From Brienomyrus brachyistius (taxonomy: Eukaryota > Chordata > Actinopteri > Osteoglossiformes > Mormyridae): 64,000 nucleotides of DNA. How positions within the stretch are numbered: position 1 is the first letter of the stretch; every line of letters begins with the position of its first letter. Shown in pieces: positions 1 to 9,289 of this stretch. The stretch covers positions 124,001-188,000 of the forward strand of contig NW_026042446.1 of NCBI RefSeq assembly GCF_023856365.1, given 5' to 3'. A program made the translations under genes and the position numbers. Under the pieces are notes generated by a model. That model ran no database searches. It saw only the letters and a program-made list of their open reading frames with translations, and was not told where the DNA came from.

Positions 1-1136
1 GCTCTCTGGCTAGTTATATTATTTCAGTGTTGCAGCTATGACAGTGCCAGACAATACAACCGTCTAATTGTATCTATCAGCGTACCTACAATACCACCCA
101 TTCATTGCGCCATGGTGAGGTCGGGTGGCGTTACATCATAAACGGGAAATTAAGGGAACATGCTGCCTTTATCCATTAATATTTTCACGCAAGACAAAGG
201 TAAAGAGTGCATTTAAATTTCAGCACCTTCCGTGTTTTTTAATGGCAATTAGTTACATTACTCCTTACAGACAAGAGTAGTGGGATTATAGTAACGCCTT
301 ACTACCAACACTGCTAGGCTTGCTAATGCTAACGTTAGCAGTACAGCCTTATGCTACTTCCTCTCGCAAGATAAGATAGCGTTACTGTCACTGTGCAAAT
401 ACAATGAGATGTCTTTGGAGCAAGGCTGTCGACGCCATGTTAAGGATAAAAGTACAAGTAAAATACAATATAAAATCAAAGAAACATACACCAACAGTAA
501 AGAAGAACAAGGATGCGTAAAATACTGGTACCGGAAGCAAATAAACCAATAAAACACAGTCAGAGGAACACTGGAGAGTTCGGAGCAGCTGCGAATGTGC
601 CGCCATCATTGTTCAGAATTCTTCACTTTGCGTTGCTACAGTGGAAGAGTGAAATGGCTGAAGATGGATTACAGAATTTTCCAAGTGTGCTAAACATTCA
701 GTTGTAAATAAAAACCAGTGTGAGATAAGAACGTCTCCTCGCCATTTCCTTCTATTCTGATTGAATGGGTCGCTTAACGATCGCTGTGAATTCTGGGAGT
801 CTGTGGAACGTCACGTCTGCAGCTCTCGCGTTACTTGCTGCCAGGAAGGAATTCTATTTAAATACTTCAATACATTTTATTTATAACATTTTCTGTTTTT
901 AGGCGTGTCTTCTAAATTTACGGTGCTTCTATTATCTTTCCGCGCTTTTGTCAATATATATCGTGTGTCTGGTCATTTGATTAAAGTGCTTGAAGACTTT
1001 GCCACGCGCTGACACTAATCGACCACCATATCTTAGCAACCGCATCATAACAATTCTAATTCCGTTTCGAGTTTTGATTCAAACATTCAAAGCAGCTCAG
1101 ATTTGCACTTTCCCAGCAAAAGACAAGACGCGAAAG

Positions 1137-1239
1137 ATGTCTGCCTTCATCTACCTGCAGAGAATCGACTGGCTCCTGCCAAATGACGCCGTCAGTGTCC
1201 GGATTGCTCCGGAAGACATCCCCGGTTCAGTCAGCCATG
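1137..1239 (+). CDS. First coding exon, array gene copy 1 (B-type)
   Basis: Predicted coding exon of an unrecognised gene; no function can be given. A pyrimidine-rich acceptor ending tttcccag (AG at 1115-1116) lies 20 nt before ATG 1137. The exon ends in a good donor, CATG|GTAAGA, at 1240. The peptide starts MSAFIYLQRID and ends in PEDIPGSVSH plus one base (phase 1). Coding status is supported by comparison with the A lineage: the only length change is 9 nt (three codons), kept in frame, and the last 60 nt are identical while the adjacent intron differs. It joins in frame to the microexon at 4767 and the terminal exon at 5306. The frame is also open upstream to 990, but A copies have stops there, so the MSA start is preferred. 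Confidence 0.5.
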
Positions 1240-1451
1240 GTAAGAACGGCAAAATGATGCCTAGAATATCTCAGCACTCGAAGAATGAAAGTCAGAACAG
1301 GCTTGGCTGGTCTTGTTGAATCTTGCAGTCTGTGATAACTATCTTATTTTGGAACTACGTGTCTTAGGATACTAAATAATAAAATGGTTCACCTTTAGCC
1401 CAACGGTGATTTGTTACCATGAAGCAGTAAAAATACGGGGCTCTTTTCAGC

Positions 1452-1533
1452 ATGTCTGCTGTACTGCACAATGAAATCCATAAAATCTGTGGCTGTGATG
1501 TGTTTGAACATAACAGGAAAGCGACGTCAAATG
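1452..1533 (+). other. Possible alternative first exon (MSAV-type), unit 1
   Basis: A cttttcag acceptor-like site precedes an ATG, then 27 codons starting MSAVLHNEI, then AATG|GTAAGG (donor at 1534). It ends in phase 1 like the exon at 1137 and also begins MSA, so it could be an alternative first exon joining the same downstream exons. It cannot be spliced in frame after the exon at 1137. Against it: unit 5 has a one-base insertion (near 47662) and A units have lost the AG and gained a stop (12300). Confidence 0.25.
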
Positions 1534-2992
1534 GTAAGGTAACAGGTGAACATGTCCCACATTGGCAAAAGCCAGCCAACGGGAGTAACCCCCCTCCTTC
1601 TGGGGGTGTGCCTAAATTCTCGTCTGAACGCGCTCATTTATTCACTTGCAGGGTGTTGCCATGAGATGGCGCTTTCTTTACAAAAACACATTTTAGTTGT
1701 GGTCACAAGTTCATACACAAGTACAACAAGTATCAACGAGAATCTTTTGGTAGCCATTAGCAAGCTTCTGGCATAATTGATACTTTAAAGTAAACTGAAG
1801 CTACAGCCAAAGTTTTTACAACACCGGAGACAAACAGGGCTAGGTACTTGGATAGCGAGCATGCCGGTACATACTAATCCAGCGCTATGATGTCATACAG
1901 TAACGAGACAGGAACTGTTTTGAAGCTTGGCATCCTGATCAGGAGTGACAATTTGTTGTTCTAATATTCATTTATTGTTTTGCATTGTTCCTGGAATAAT
2001 GTGATTGCACATTTTATTCATCGACGTTTAATCCGTTGCATGTTATAAACTGTAAAAAGGCTAGTATTGTGTCTTTTCTTACAGTTGTTTTCAATTGCTA
2101 AGACAGGGTAGTATCTAGGGTAGCATCTCCACATGCCTGATCCATCCTTGGCATTGCTCTGGAGGAATATCCTGGCATCCAACATTCATTGTTTGATCTT
2201 GTGTCAACTGACATAATTTCTTTGTATTATGTGTTTTTTACAATCTGTTTTAGAAAGGGTCTTGATAGTGATTTAGCAAAATGACATGTTTCAGTTTTGA
2301 CTGTCTTATTAGCAGTTTTTGGGTCAGTATGTAGGTATGTGCAAATTGGCCTCTGAAAATGTAATATTGTGAGTGAGACAGGAATCCATGGCTTTTGAAG
2401 CATTTAGTCATTGATTGCATTTTGTATGAAAGCAAAGTGAAATGCTAAACAGTTTAGCCCACATAAGTAAATGTTGTGGTGACTGCATGAAGAGTTTTGA
2501 GAAAGCAACTTCAGTATTGCAGTATTTGTCTTAGCAAATGAAAAAAAAACCTGTAAAATTCACACTGCCTTTCCAAACTGATTGGTGTGAAGAGCAGTGA
2601 CAGACAGTCCAGACTGATGGGCCATTGACAGTATGCAAAGGTCTGGTGACTCCAAAGTCACTTCAAAGTTGTAACACTTTAGTAATCAAACCTCATACAA
2701 TTTTCTGAATGTCTCATTCACCTTTGTGTAGCCATCCCCTATGTCTGTAAGCTTCAGAACTCAAGCTTAGGCTAGAAATATTTATAATGTGATTTTTTAC
2801 AATTTGTCAGCACCACTGAAAATAAGTTTTTGAAAAGTGTATGTTTAAAGTAGATTTTAACAAAAAAAAAATATATATATATAGAATAATCACATTCTAA
2901 ATGTTGACAGATTATTGGTGCTGAGTTTGTGCTGAATAAAAGCATTCGTAGCACTTTGGGATAAATGTTTTTTAGACAGGTGAAATATTTAA

Positions 2993-3959
2993 CAGTTTTT
3001 CTGAATTGCTGAAATATTAGAAATCGTTTTGGGAACAAAACTGCCGATTGCCAAAAGTCATTTATTGAATCAGTTACTTCTTTGGCAAAACTTTAAACCA
3101 TGGTCACCTAGTTAGACACAATTTGCAGATCTCAGTCATCCTTTTTGCAAAACTCAAAACACATTCCCATTCATCAAAACACATTTTGCGCTATGGTGAA
3201 CTTTGATGCAAAATAGAAAACACAGGCCACAGAAGTTAAGCGCAGCCAGCACACAGTAGTCATTTGAACACAATGACTCAAAACTATTCACACACATTTC
3301 TAAACATTTGAGGAAGCCAAAGAGTGACTAGAACATAGAATACGTGCCATAGAAGGATAGGAGTTGCATTTTGAAGTCAAGGTACAAATGGGTCACACAG
3401 AGGATTCTTTCTGCATCACTCAACAAGGGATAGCATCGCTAGACCCAGCCCTGAGACATGGCGATGAGGCAGGATGAATATTCTTCTGTGACTCTGGCTT
3501 GGCAGTTGCACAACATTTTACTGTAATATGCCTCTCGTTTGTTTACTTTTTGGCGTTGTTCTTTACAGTCACTTTTCTGGAGTACTGAGTATGGCAAACG
3601 TTACATATTAATTATCAGTCATATGGTAGACGACCATAATTTTTTTTAACTATTATTATAGTCTTACGGTTTCTCATTTACATGTCAACAACAGTTTTGA
3701 TTGGTACTGTTTTCATTTTTTGCTGTAGAGTGCTATGACTGTTCAGTAGTGTACCTTTACCCAACTGACGAGATGCATGGTCTGAAAACAGTGTTTGCTT
3801 TTGAGCAAAGATAATATAGTTTTGAGAAGATTGTTTGATTTTGCAAGACAAGCGTAAGGTTTTGTGAGTTTAGCTTGAATTTTAGAGTTTGTGCTTAGTG
3901 GTTTGATTACAGGAGATGAGAGATTTTAGGACATGTGTTTTAGCAATTCAGAAAAACAG
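2993..3959. mobile_element. Old Tc1/mariner-like non-autonomous element, unit 1
   Basis: Imperfect terminal inverted repeats of about 22 bp: left CAGTTTTTCTGAATTGCTGA, right (reverse complement) CTGTTTTTCTGAATTGCTAA. The right end abuts TA and the left end AA. The 967-bp body has no long frame. A and B lineages share it, so it predates their split. Confidence 0.7.
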
Positions 3960-4170
3960 TAAAATGTCAAGGCCTGTCAGACTACTTTGAAAGTGGGTGA
4001 GAGGCCTCAGACTCCATAGGGTTACAGTAAATACTTGTTATGCTATGTTTCTTTTATGTTCCTCTTTTTGTGTCTGGTACTATGACAAAAAATCCCAGTC
4101 TATCTATCTAGTGCTACTTCATTATCCCATTGTCTTTCTGCAATGTTCTCATGTACAGTACTGTCAGCAA

Positions 4171-4290
4171 AACAGCATGATACTACCACCACCATGCTTG
4201 ACCGTTGGTTCAGTGTTCTTAGGTTAAGAAAACAACCTCACCTTGATCCCCTGCAAACATATCTCTTTTCATTGTGGCCAAGCAGAGAAG
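4171..4290 (-). mobile_element. Tc1-like transposase scrap, unit 1
   Basis: The minus strand reads TVKHGGGSIML, matching the HGGGSIMxWG region of Tc1 transposases. The nearby cattgtggccaagcag matches another conserved Tc1 stretch. Short and broken. Confidence 0.6.
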
Positions 4291-4573
4291 TTTATGACAG
4301 ATTTACACGTCATCGTGACTGCCCCCAGCCCTCCTGTGAATGTGCAGCCATCAGCAGCCTTTCAGACTGTTAGCCAGAAGGAAAGACAGAACAGACTAAG
4401 GAATGCGTCCGTTTTATTCAAGCACAGTACAGAACCATAAGCATTTTTATTTTTCATTTTCCACTCTGTCCACCTTTATTCTCCACAAGCAACCGTATTA
4501 CTTTGTTTAGGCCTGTAATTATTGTATTGCACACATCTTGGGTCCGCCTTATCTCCAAAAGGTGAAGTAAAAT

Positions 4574-4719
4574 ACAAAATTCTAATTTCATCAATAAACT
4601 GACTAAAACACATTTTGCTAGTTTTAGGCCATCTTTGCCTCACAACAGAAACAATTTCTTACATTTCTCAGGCCATCTATTGCAGTGTAGTCAGTTTATT
4701 AATGAAATTGGAATTTTGT
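4574..4719. repeat. Inverted repeat with 30-bp arms, unit 1
   Basis: Arm 4574-4603 pairs with arm 4690-4719 at 28 of 30 positions across an 86-bp spacer (arm core catcaataaactgac). It lies about 50 bp upstream of the microexon, within the intron. Confidence 0.85.
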
Positions 4720-4766
4720 CTAAATATAAGAAAATTATACTTCCTTAGATTTTCATTTTCTGCAGT

Positions 4767-4790
4767 GGAGTTACAATACCTGATTTCAGG
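4767..4790 (+). CDS. 24-nt microexon, gene copy 1
   Basis: A pyrimidine-rich tract ending ttttctgcag precedes 24 nt that end CAG|GTAAGT, a full consensus donor. Read in phase 1 it encodes V-ELQYLIS-G (outer residues shared with neighbouring exons). It keeps phase 1 on both sides, so it links the exon at 1137 to the terminal exon at 5306 without a stop. The other two frames fail: one stops inside the exon, the other does not match the flanking phases. Confidence 0.5.
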
Positions 4791-5082
4791 TAAGTCATTT
4801 CTGCTTCCATAATCACTGCTCTCCCTGGTGGATGGATAAATCATTGCAAGTACTTTACACACATCATCGTGGGGGATCTCATTATAGCCAAGGTGCCACC
4901 CAAGGCCCAGCAGGGACCTGTCATGGACCAGCCAAGGACCAGCCAAGGCCCCATCATGGAAACAGGGGAAAATTCAAGCGGCTACATCTGTAAATTTGGT
5001 GCACATGAACCTTTCCAGTGTTGTTTTTCGCTGTTGTTCTGCATATCAGGGAATCTGTGCACTACATGGTGTGTTTTTATAG

Positions 5083-5222
5083 GTCAAGTTCCCCTGCTGA
5101 AATGCAGGCAGCCCAATTCAAGACCAGCGCATAAGTCTCCCAAGCATGTGTTTCCTATATCCGATAAGATGGCAGAATTTCTCTCAATGTGCAATACTGA
5201 CTGCCAAGTGCGATATCTGTGA
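5083..5222 (+). other. Possible alternative terminal (poison) exon, unit 1
   Basis: A gtgtttttatag acceptor is followed by a frame that a phase-1 donor would enter directly: QVPLLKCRQ at the start, MAEFLSMCN near the end, then TGA at 5220-5222. There is no usable phase-1 donor before the stop, so inclusion would end translation and give a short product of about 90 residues. The block and its flanks are practically invariant across A and B copies, unlike the sequence around it. It may be an alternative last exon, a poison exon or a conserved intronic element. Confidence 0.3.
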
Positions 5223-5305
5223 TGTATGTGATGTACTTTTCTTGTAGAGTGACATAAGGATTCACTTTAATTAAATGTGTGTCCCCTATCTTTATAATCC
5301 AAAAG

Positions 5306-6219
5306 GACGAACCAGTACCAGCAGTGGAGGCCGTCAGAAGAAATGCCGCACTGGGCCACCGGCACCCAGCTCCCAAACCATATCTGGATCTGCTCCCATC
5401 CCGTTGGCGACCAGCAGGGCTCAGCAGGGCAGAAGACGCCGTAGAAATACGGCGGGAGGCCGGTCAGGCCGTAGAAAGAAGTGTAAAAAACAGAAGGGGC
5501 CATTTACAAAAAATTTGCAGAACCTGCTAACCTTCAGTAACCCCTTTGATTCAATCCAGGTGGGTGACAAGATCCCGTGTGTGGATCTCACCCAGAGTGA
5601 CGACGAGGTTGCTACCATCCTGTGTCGCACTCCATCAATGTCAGAGCCTGAGCCCTGCTCACCAGCCTTCTCCTCCACTTCCTTCTTATTTCCATCACCA
5701 GTCCCATCCTCTTTTGCCTCCTCTCCATCCCCATCTTTTTTTACAGACTCTCCTCCTCCGTCACCATGTGTAGTCTCACCTGTAAGCCCATCTCCACACC
5801 CATCTTCACCTCCAGCCACAGTTCATCCCACCCCTCTGTATCAGGTTCCAGCGCAAGCTGCAGCCCCCTCATCTGAGCTGGTTACGGGTCCGACACCCCT
5901 ACTTATTTCCCCTTCTGTTGTTTTTGAGAAAATGGAAAGATTCAATAAGATGCATAACTTTTATCTATGCAACTATTCTAAAATGACCTATGATGCCAAG
6001 TGCCTTGCTCATTACTGGTGTAATCAGTTTTGGAATGATTTTCAACATGCAGTTTACATCTGCAAGCAGGGGAAGAATCAAAATTCAGAGAATCACTACT
6101 CATATGGTGATAATGAGGGTGCCCAAGCTGAGCTGATATTTGATGATGAGGCGCTGGATCAGCTAAGTGCCATCCCCGGGGTCCTGGAGATGGCTGTGGA
6201 GATGGGCTATCTTGTGTGA
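5306..6219 (+). CDS. Terminal coding exon of unrecognised array gene, copy 1 (A-type)
   Basis: Function unknown; no family recognised. The open frame runs from an ATG at 5275 (314 codons), but entry by splicing at AAAG|GACG (5305/5306, phase 1) is preferred: upstream bases differ between A and B by a stop and a one-base indel, which is harmless if intronic. Numbering from 5275: Ser/Thr-rich start; very basic segment 53-75 (RRRRR, then GRRKKCKKQKG), a likely nuclear localisation signal; VDLTQSDDE at 103-111, resembling a SUMO-interacting motif with CK2 sites; Ser/Pro-rich linker 128-215; C-terminal block 217-314 with many Tyr, Trp, Cys and His (CLAHYWCNQFW). It ends GYLV* because of one extra base relative to B copies. 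A soluble nuclear regulator is an inference only. Confidence 0.75.
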
Positions 6220-6275
6220 TGTAAATAGTTTTTTTATAGAACCTGTAAATAATTAGGTGAGAGATCTCACAAGTA

Positions 6276-6588
6276 CTTAGGATAAGATAAGATTAAGGTA
6301 GTTTAACCTTATCTTAACTAATCCTAAGATTGTATGACATAAGATTACATAGGATAAGACTAAGGATAGCTTAAGATAAGATAGTATAGAATAAGATAAG
6401 CCTAAGATAGGATAAGTTAAGGTTAAACTAAGATAATATGACATAAGATTACATAGAATAAACTAAGAATAGGTTAAGATAAGATTGTATATAACGTAAG
6501 ATAGTATAGAATAAGATAAGAATAAGATAGGGTAAGTTAAGATAAGATTATATAATATGCAATAACACAGGATAAGATAAGATAGGTT
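6276..6588 (+). repeat. TAAGATAAGA-like degenerate repeat, unit 1
   Basis: It begins 56 bp after the stop codon, in the probable 3'UTR. It is made of variants of ataagataag/gattacatag/ggttaagata and holds many WGATAR (GATA-factor type) words. Its first 53 nt form an imperfect hairpin (cttaggataag paired with a later taatcctaag). Confidence 0.85.
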
Positions 6589-6705
6589 TGTCAGGGACTG
6601 TACTGTTCCTATCCTGCCCTTCATTCCCCAAATGGGGGGGGCACGAGGTTAATATAAAGTTGTATAATTTTAGTTTTTAGTTTTCTTATTCTTCTATTTG
6701 TATTA

Positions 6706-6711
6706 AATAAA
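6706..6711 (+). terminator. Poly(A) signal AATAAA, copy 1
   Basis: A canonical AATAAA in tattaaataaatatgg, 487 bp after the stop and downstream of the TAAGA repeat. A GT-rich stretch (ggtttgtgtctgtgtg) follows about 20 bp later, as expected for a cleavage region. Confidence 0.6.
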
Positions 6712-6814
6712 TATGGATTATTTTGAGTATGGTTTGTGTCTGTGTGATTATTTAAAACATTGTGAAGTTTCACACAAAATTTGATTAGTTTAAATAATGA
6801 TTGGTTAAACTCAT

Positions 6815-7640
6815 AAGGTTCTCCACCAGAAAGAGACCAAAGTATTTGGTTCTATCGATGATCTCTACGCATGACCCGTTGATGTGCAGCTGAGAGTGGT
6901 CACTCCGTGTTCAACAACCATTTCTTTTGTTTTGTCTACATTCAGAAACAGGTGGTTGGCTCTGCACCAGTTCGATAGTCATTGCACTTCCTCTTTGTAT
7001 GCTTCCTCATCGTGTTTACTGATGAGACCCACCATAGCTGCGTCATCAGCAAACTTGATGATGTGATTTGAACTGTGCATTGGCACATAGTCATGAGTCA
7101 TCAGAGTGAACAGTAGTGGACTGAGCACACAGCCCTGGCGGGCTCCAGTGCTCAGTGTGGTGGTGCTGGAAGTGTTGCTCCTGATCCAGACTGACTGAGG
7201 TTTCTCAGTAAAGTCCAAGGTCCAATTGGAAAGAGAGCCGTTCAGGCCCAGGAGGCTCAGTTCTTCAATCAGCTGCGGAATGATTGTGTTGAATGCTGAA
7301 CTGAAGTCTATGAACAGCATTTGAACGCAAGTGTCTTGTGGGTAAGGGCCAAATGGAGTGTGGTGGCTATGGCATTGTCCATGGAACAGTCGTGGTGATA
7401 TGTGAATTGCAGGGGGTCTAGTAATTAGGGCAGCAGGGTCTTGATGTGCTTTATGAAGAGCCTCTTGAAGCACTTCATAATGATGGGTGTAAGTGCAGCA
7501 GGACAGTATTTGTTGAGGCTGGACAATGAAGTTTTCTTCAGCATGGGGACGATGGTGGTGGTCTATTTCACTGGTTTGATTGATGAGAGAGAACTGACCG
7601 ACTTTGACACGGGGAGAAGATGCAAAGTCCTCACTCATGG
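6815..7640 (-). mobile_element. Decayed LINE reverse-transcriptase fragment, unit 1
   Basis: The minus-strand frame 7638-6979 (219 codons) encodes the core of a non-LTR reverse transcriptase: [13 protein letters not shown] (motif A), [13 protein letters not shown] (motif B) and KFADDAA (motif C, the F/YADD site). Beyond its stop the same strand continues with recognisable LINE sequence (NHLFLNVDKTKEMVVE) to about 6815. Endonuclease and 5' domains are missing. The type resembles the jockey/L2/Rex-like LINEs common in fish. It is present in A-lineage units only; B units lose similarity to A after position 6811 (ggttaaact). Confidence 0.85.
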
Positions 7641-8129
7641 AATCCTGGTGGAGACTCGAAACCAGGTCCCAATGGTCTGAGACGACAGTGCTTGAAGCTG
7701 TGCCATTATGTTACGAGTAGTAGAATGGAAAAATGAAGGACGTTGTTTGAGAGTAATGACTCTGGGCTCTGCTAATGGAATTACTGCTGTTGGGTTCTTG
7801 ACTCCTTGATGAAGTTTTACAATATTTCCCTCAGTCTAACATATTTGAGCAATCGGACCTGAGCATGAGACTCTGATAGCATGAATGTCACATCAGATGC
7901 AAAAGTGACCACTGACTCTTAGGGTCAAAATATTGCATTTACACTACATCAACTAATTTCAACAAACTCATCTGACCACTAACCTGCTCTGTTAACGACG
8001 TTTTCAATTTCCCTTTTTCTGTGTCATTTGAAGTATGCAGCCATTGCTCAATGGCTGCATTGCTCAAATACTGCTGTCATTTTTAGATTAACAGTATTGG
8101 TCTAGTTTAATATATGCGCTCACTATTCC

Positions 8130-8262
8130 TTCTGGTTTTCCTGGTCAGGGTCATAGGGGGTGCTATCACAGACAGCACTGGCTACAGGGCTGGGGTACAT
8201 GCTGGACAGGGTGCCACTCCTTCACATAACACACACTATGGGCAACTGAGAAACACCAGTTC
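8130..8262 (-). mobile_element. Degenerate SINE/LINE-tail fragment, unit 1
   Basis: The + strand reads like the reverse complement of the common fish element also found at 12732-13049 (cctggtcagggtca, caggtgccact-like and cacacactatgggcaact segments). It is heavily decayed; the boundaries are approximate. Confidence 0.5.
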
Positions 8263-9051
8263 ATCAAACTGCATCTTTGAATGGCGGAAAAAAAACTGCA
8301 CAAGAATCTACAACCTACTGAACCAGCTTGCCACTTGTTTAACATGCGACTATAATAGATTAGTACTTGCAGTTAATTAGTTTATAAACGTTTATGGCAT
8401 TATTTTATGGCCATGTGCTTTGCATGTAAGACCTATAAATTATTTACAACTGTTTTTTTTTTTATTGTAACCTGCACAGTTGTAACGTTCCTGGAATATC
8501 TTATTCCATAGTTACTGTTTTTCTAGGTATCATCATGTACTTTAGTGATGTACTTTTTATGACCAGTGATTGATGTGACAGAGTAACCCAATCAATAAGC
8601 AATTCATATATCGGTGATTTAGGAAAAACACCTCCTGAATCCACAGAGGTAACACACCCCCAAGCCGCCAGAGGGCACTCTTACCATTTTATATAGTCTG
8701 CTGATAATTATATGCCTTTAATACACACTTCTGTTTAAGGTAAATAAGTTAACAAGGGGAGTTGTGGAGGGGTGGGGGAAGGTTTGTTCTGAAGTATTGG
8801 AGGAGGGATTATCACTGGAGTGATATATTTACATTTCTTTCATTTGTAGATTTTTTTATGTGTGAATTTTGTGTTCATTTATGGGTTTTTTTTTGTTACT
8901 GTAAATCTGGTGAAACTTACCGTCAAGTAGAACAGTTTTGGACTTAAATTTGTAATTTTTCATACAATATATTGTATTTTCAAAATGTTTTTTATTGCTG
9001 CGAGGACTATCCCCATTAGGGAAACGGTGCATAACAAGCCTTCACCCTGGG

Positions 9052-9289
9052 GAAGATGGTGGTAGTGCTATCGTTTGACAACCAGAAGGTTGCAGGTTCA
9101 AGCCCTGGTTCCTCCTGTCCCCATCAAAATGGGGCCTTGAGCAAGACCCTAAACCCCAAATTGCTTCTAGTGTGTAGGTTGGCACCTTGCATGGAAGCCT
9201 TCGCCACCGGAGTGTGTGTGTGGCATAAAATGTAAAGTGCTTTGAGTACTTGTACGAATAGAAACGCGTTATATAAATGCAGTCCATTT
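9052..9289 (+). mobile_element. tRNA-derived SINE, unit 1
   Basis: It has a B-box GGTTCAAGCCC at 9095-9105, the fish-SINE core phrase cttgagcaagaccct, and a 3' end tataaatgcagtccattt. An ACCCTGGG direct repeat flanks it (9044-9051 and 9290-9297). The B unit at 55440-55470 has a single cctttaccctgggcag, i.e. the empty site. Confidence 0.8.

Noticed and set aside
990..1136. In-frame upstream extension of the first coding exon
   Set aside because: Open only in B units; A units have stops, and a good acceptor lies just before the MSA start.
5247..5274. Acceptor ending cttgtag just before the terminal exon
   Set aside because: From a phase-1 donor it gives GAG TGA, an immediate stop. The potential donors just upstream would leave an intron of only about 30 nt.
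5421..5819. Antisense frame rich in Gly, Asp and Glu under the terminal exon
   Set aside because: It is the mirror of the Ser/Pro-rich coding strand; codon composition alone explains it.
6276..6588. CRISPR-like repeat array
   Set aside because: The repeats are short, degenerate and without regular spacers, in a vertebrate 3' flank.
7441..7680. Plus-strand frame of 79 codons in the LINE region
   Set aside because: Shadow of the minus-strand reverse transcriptase.
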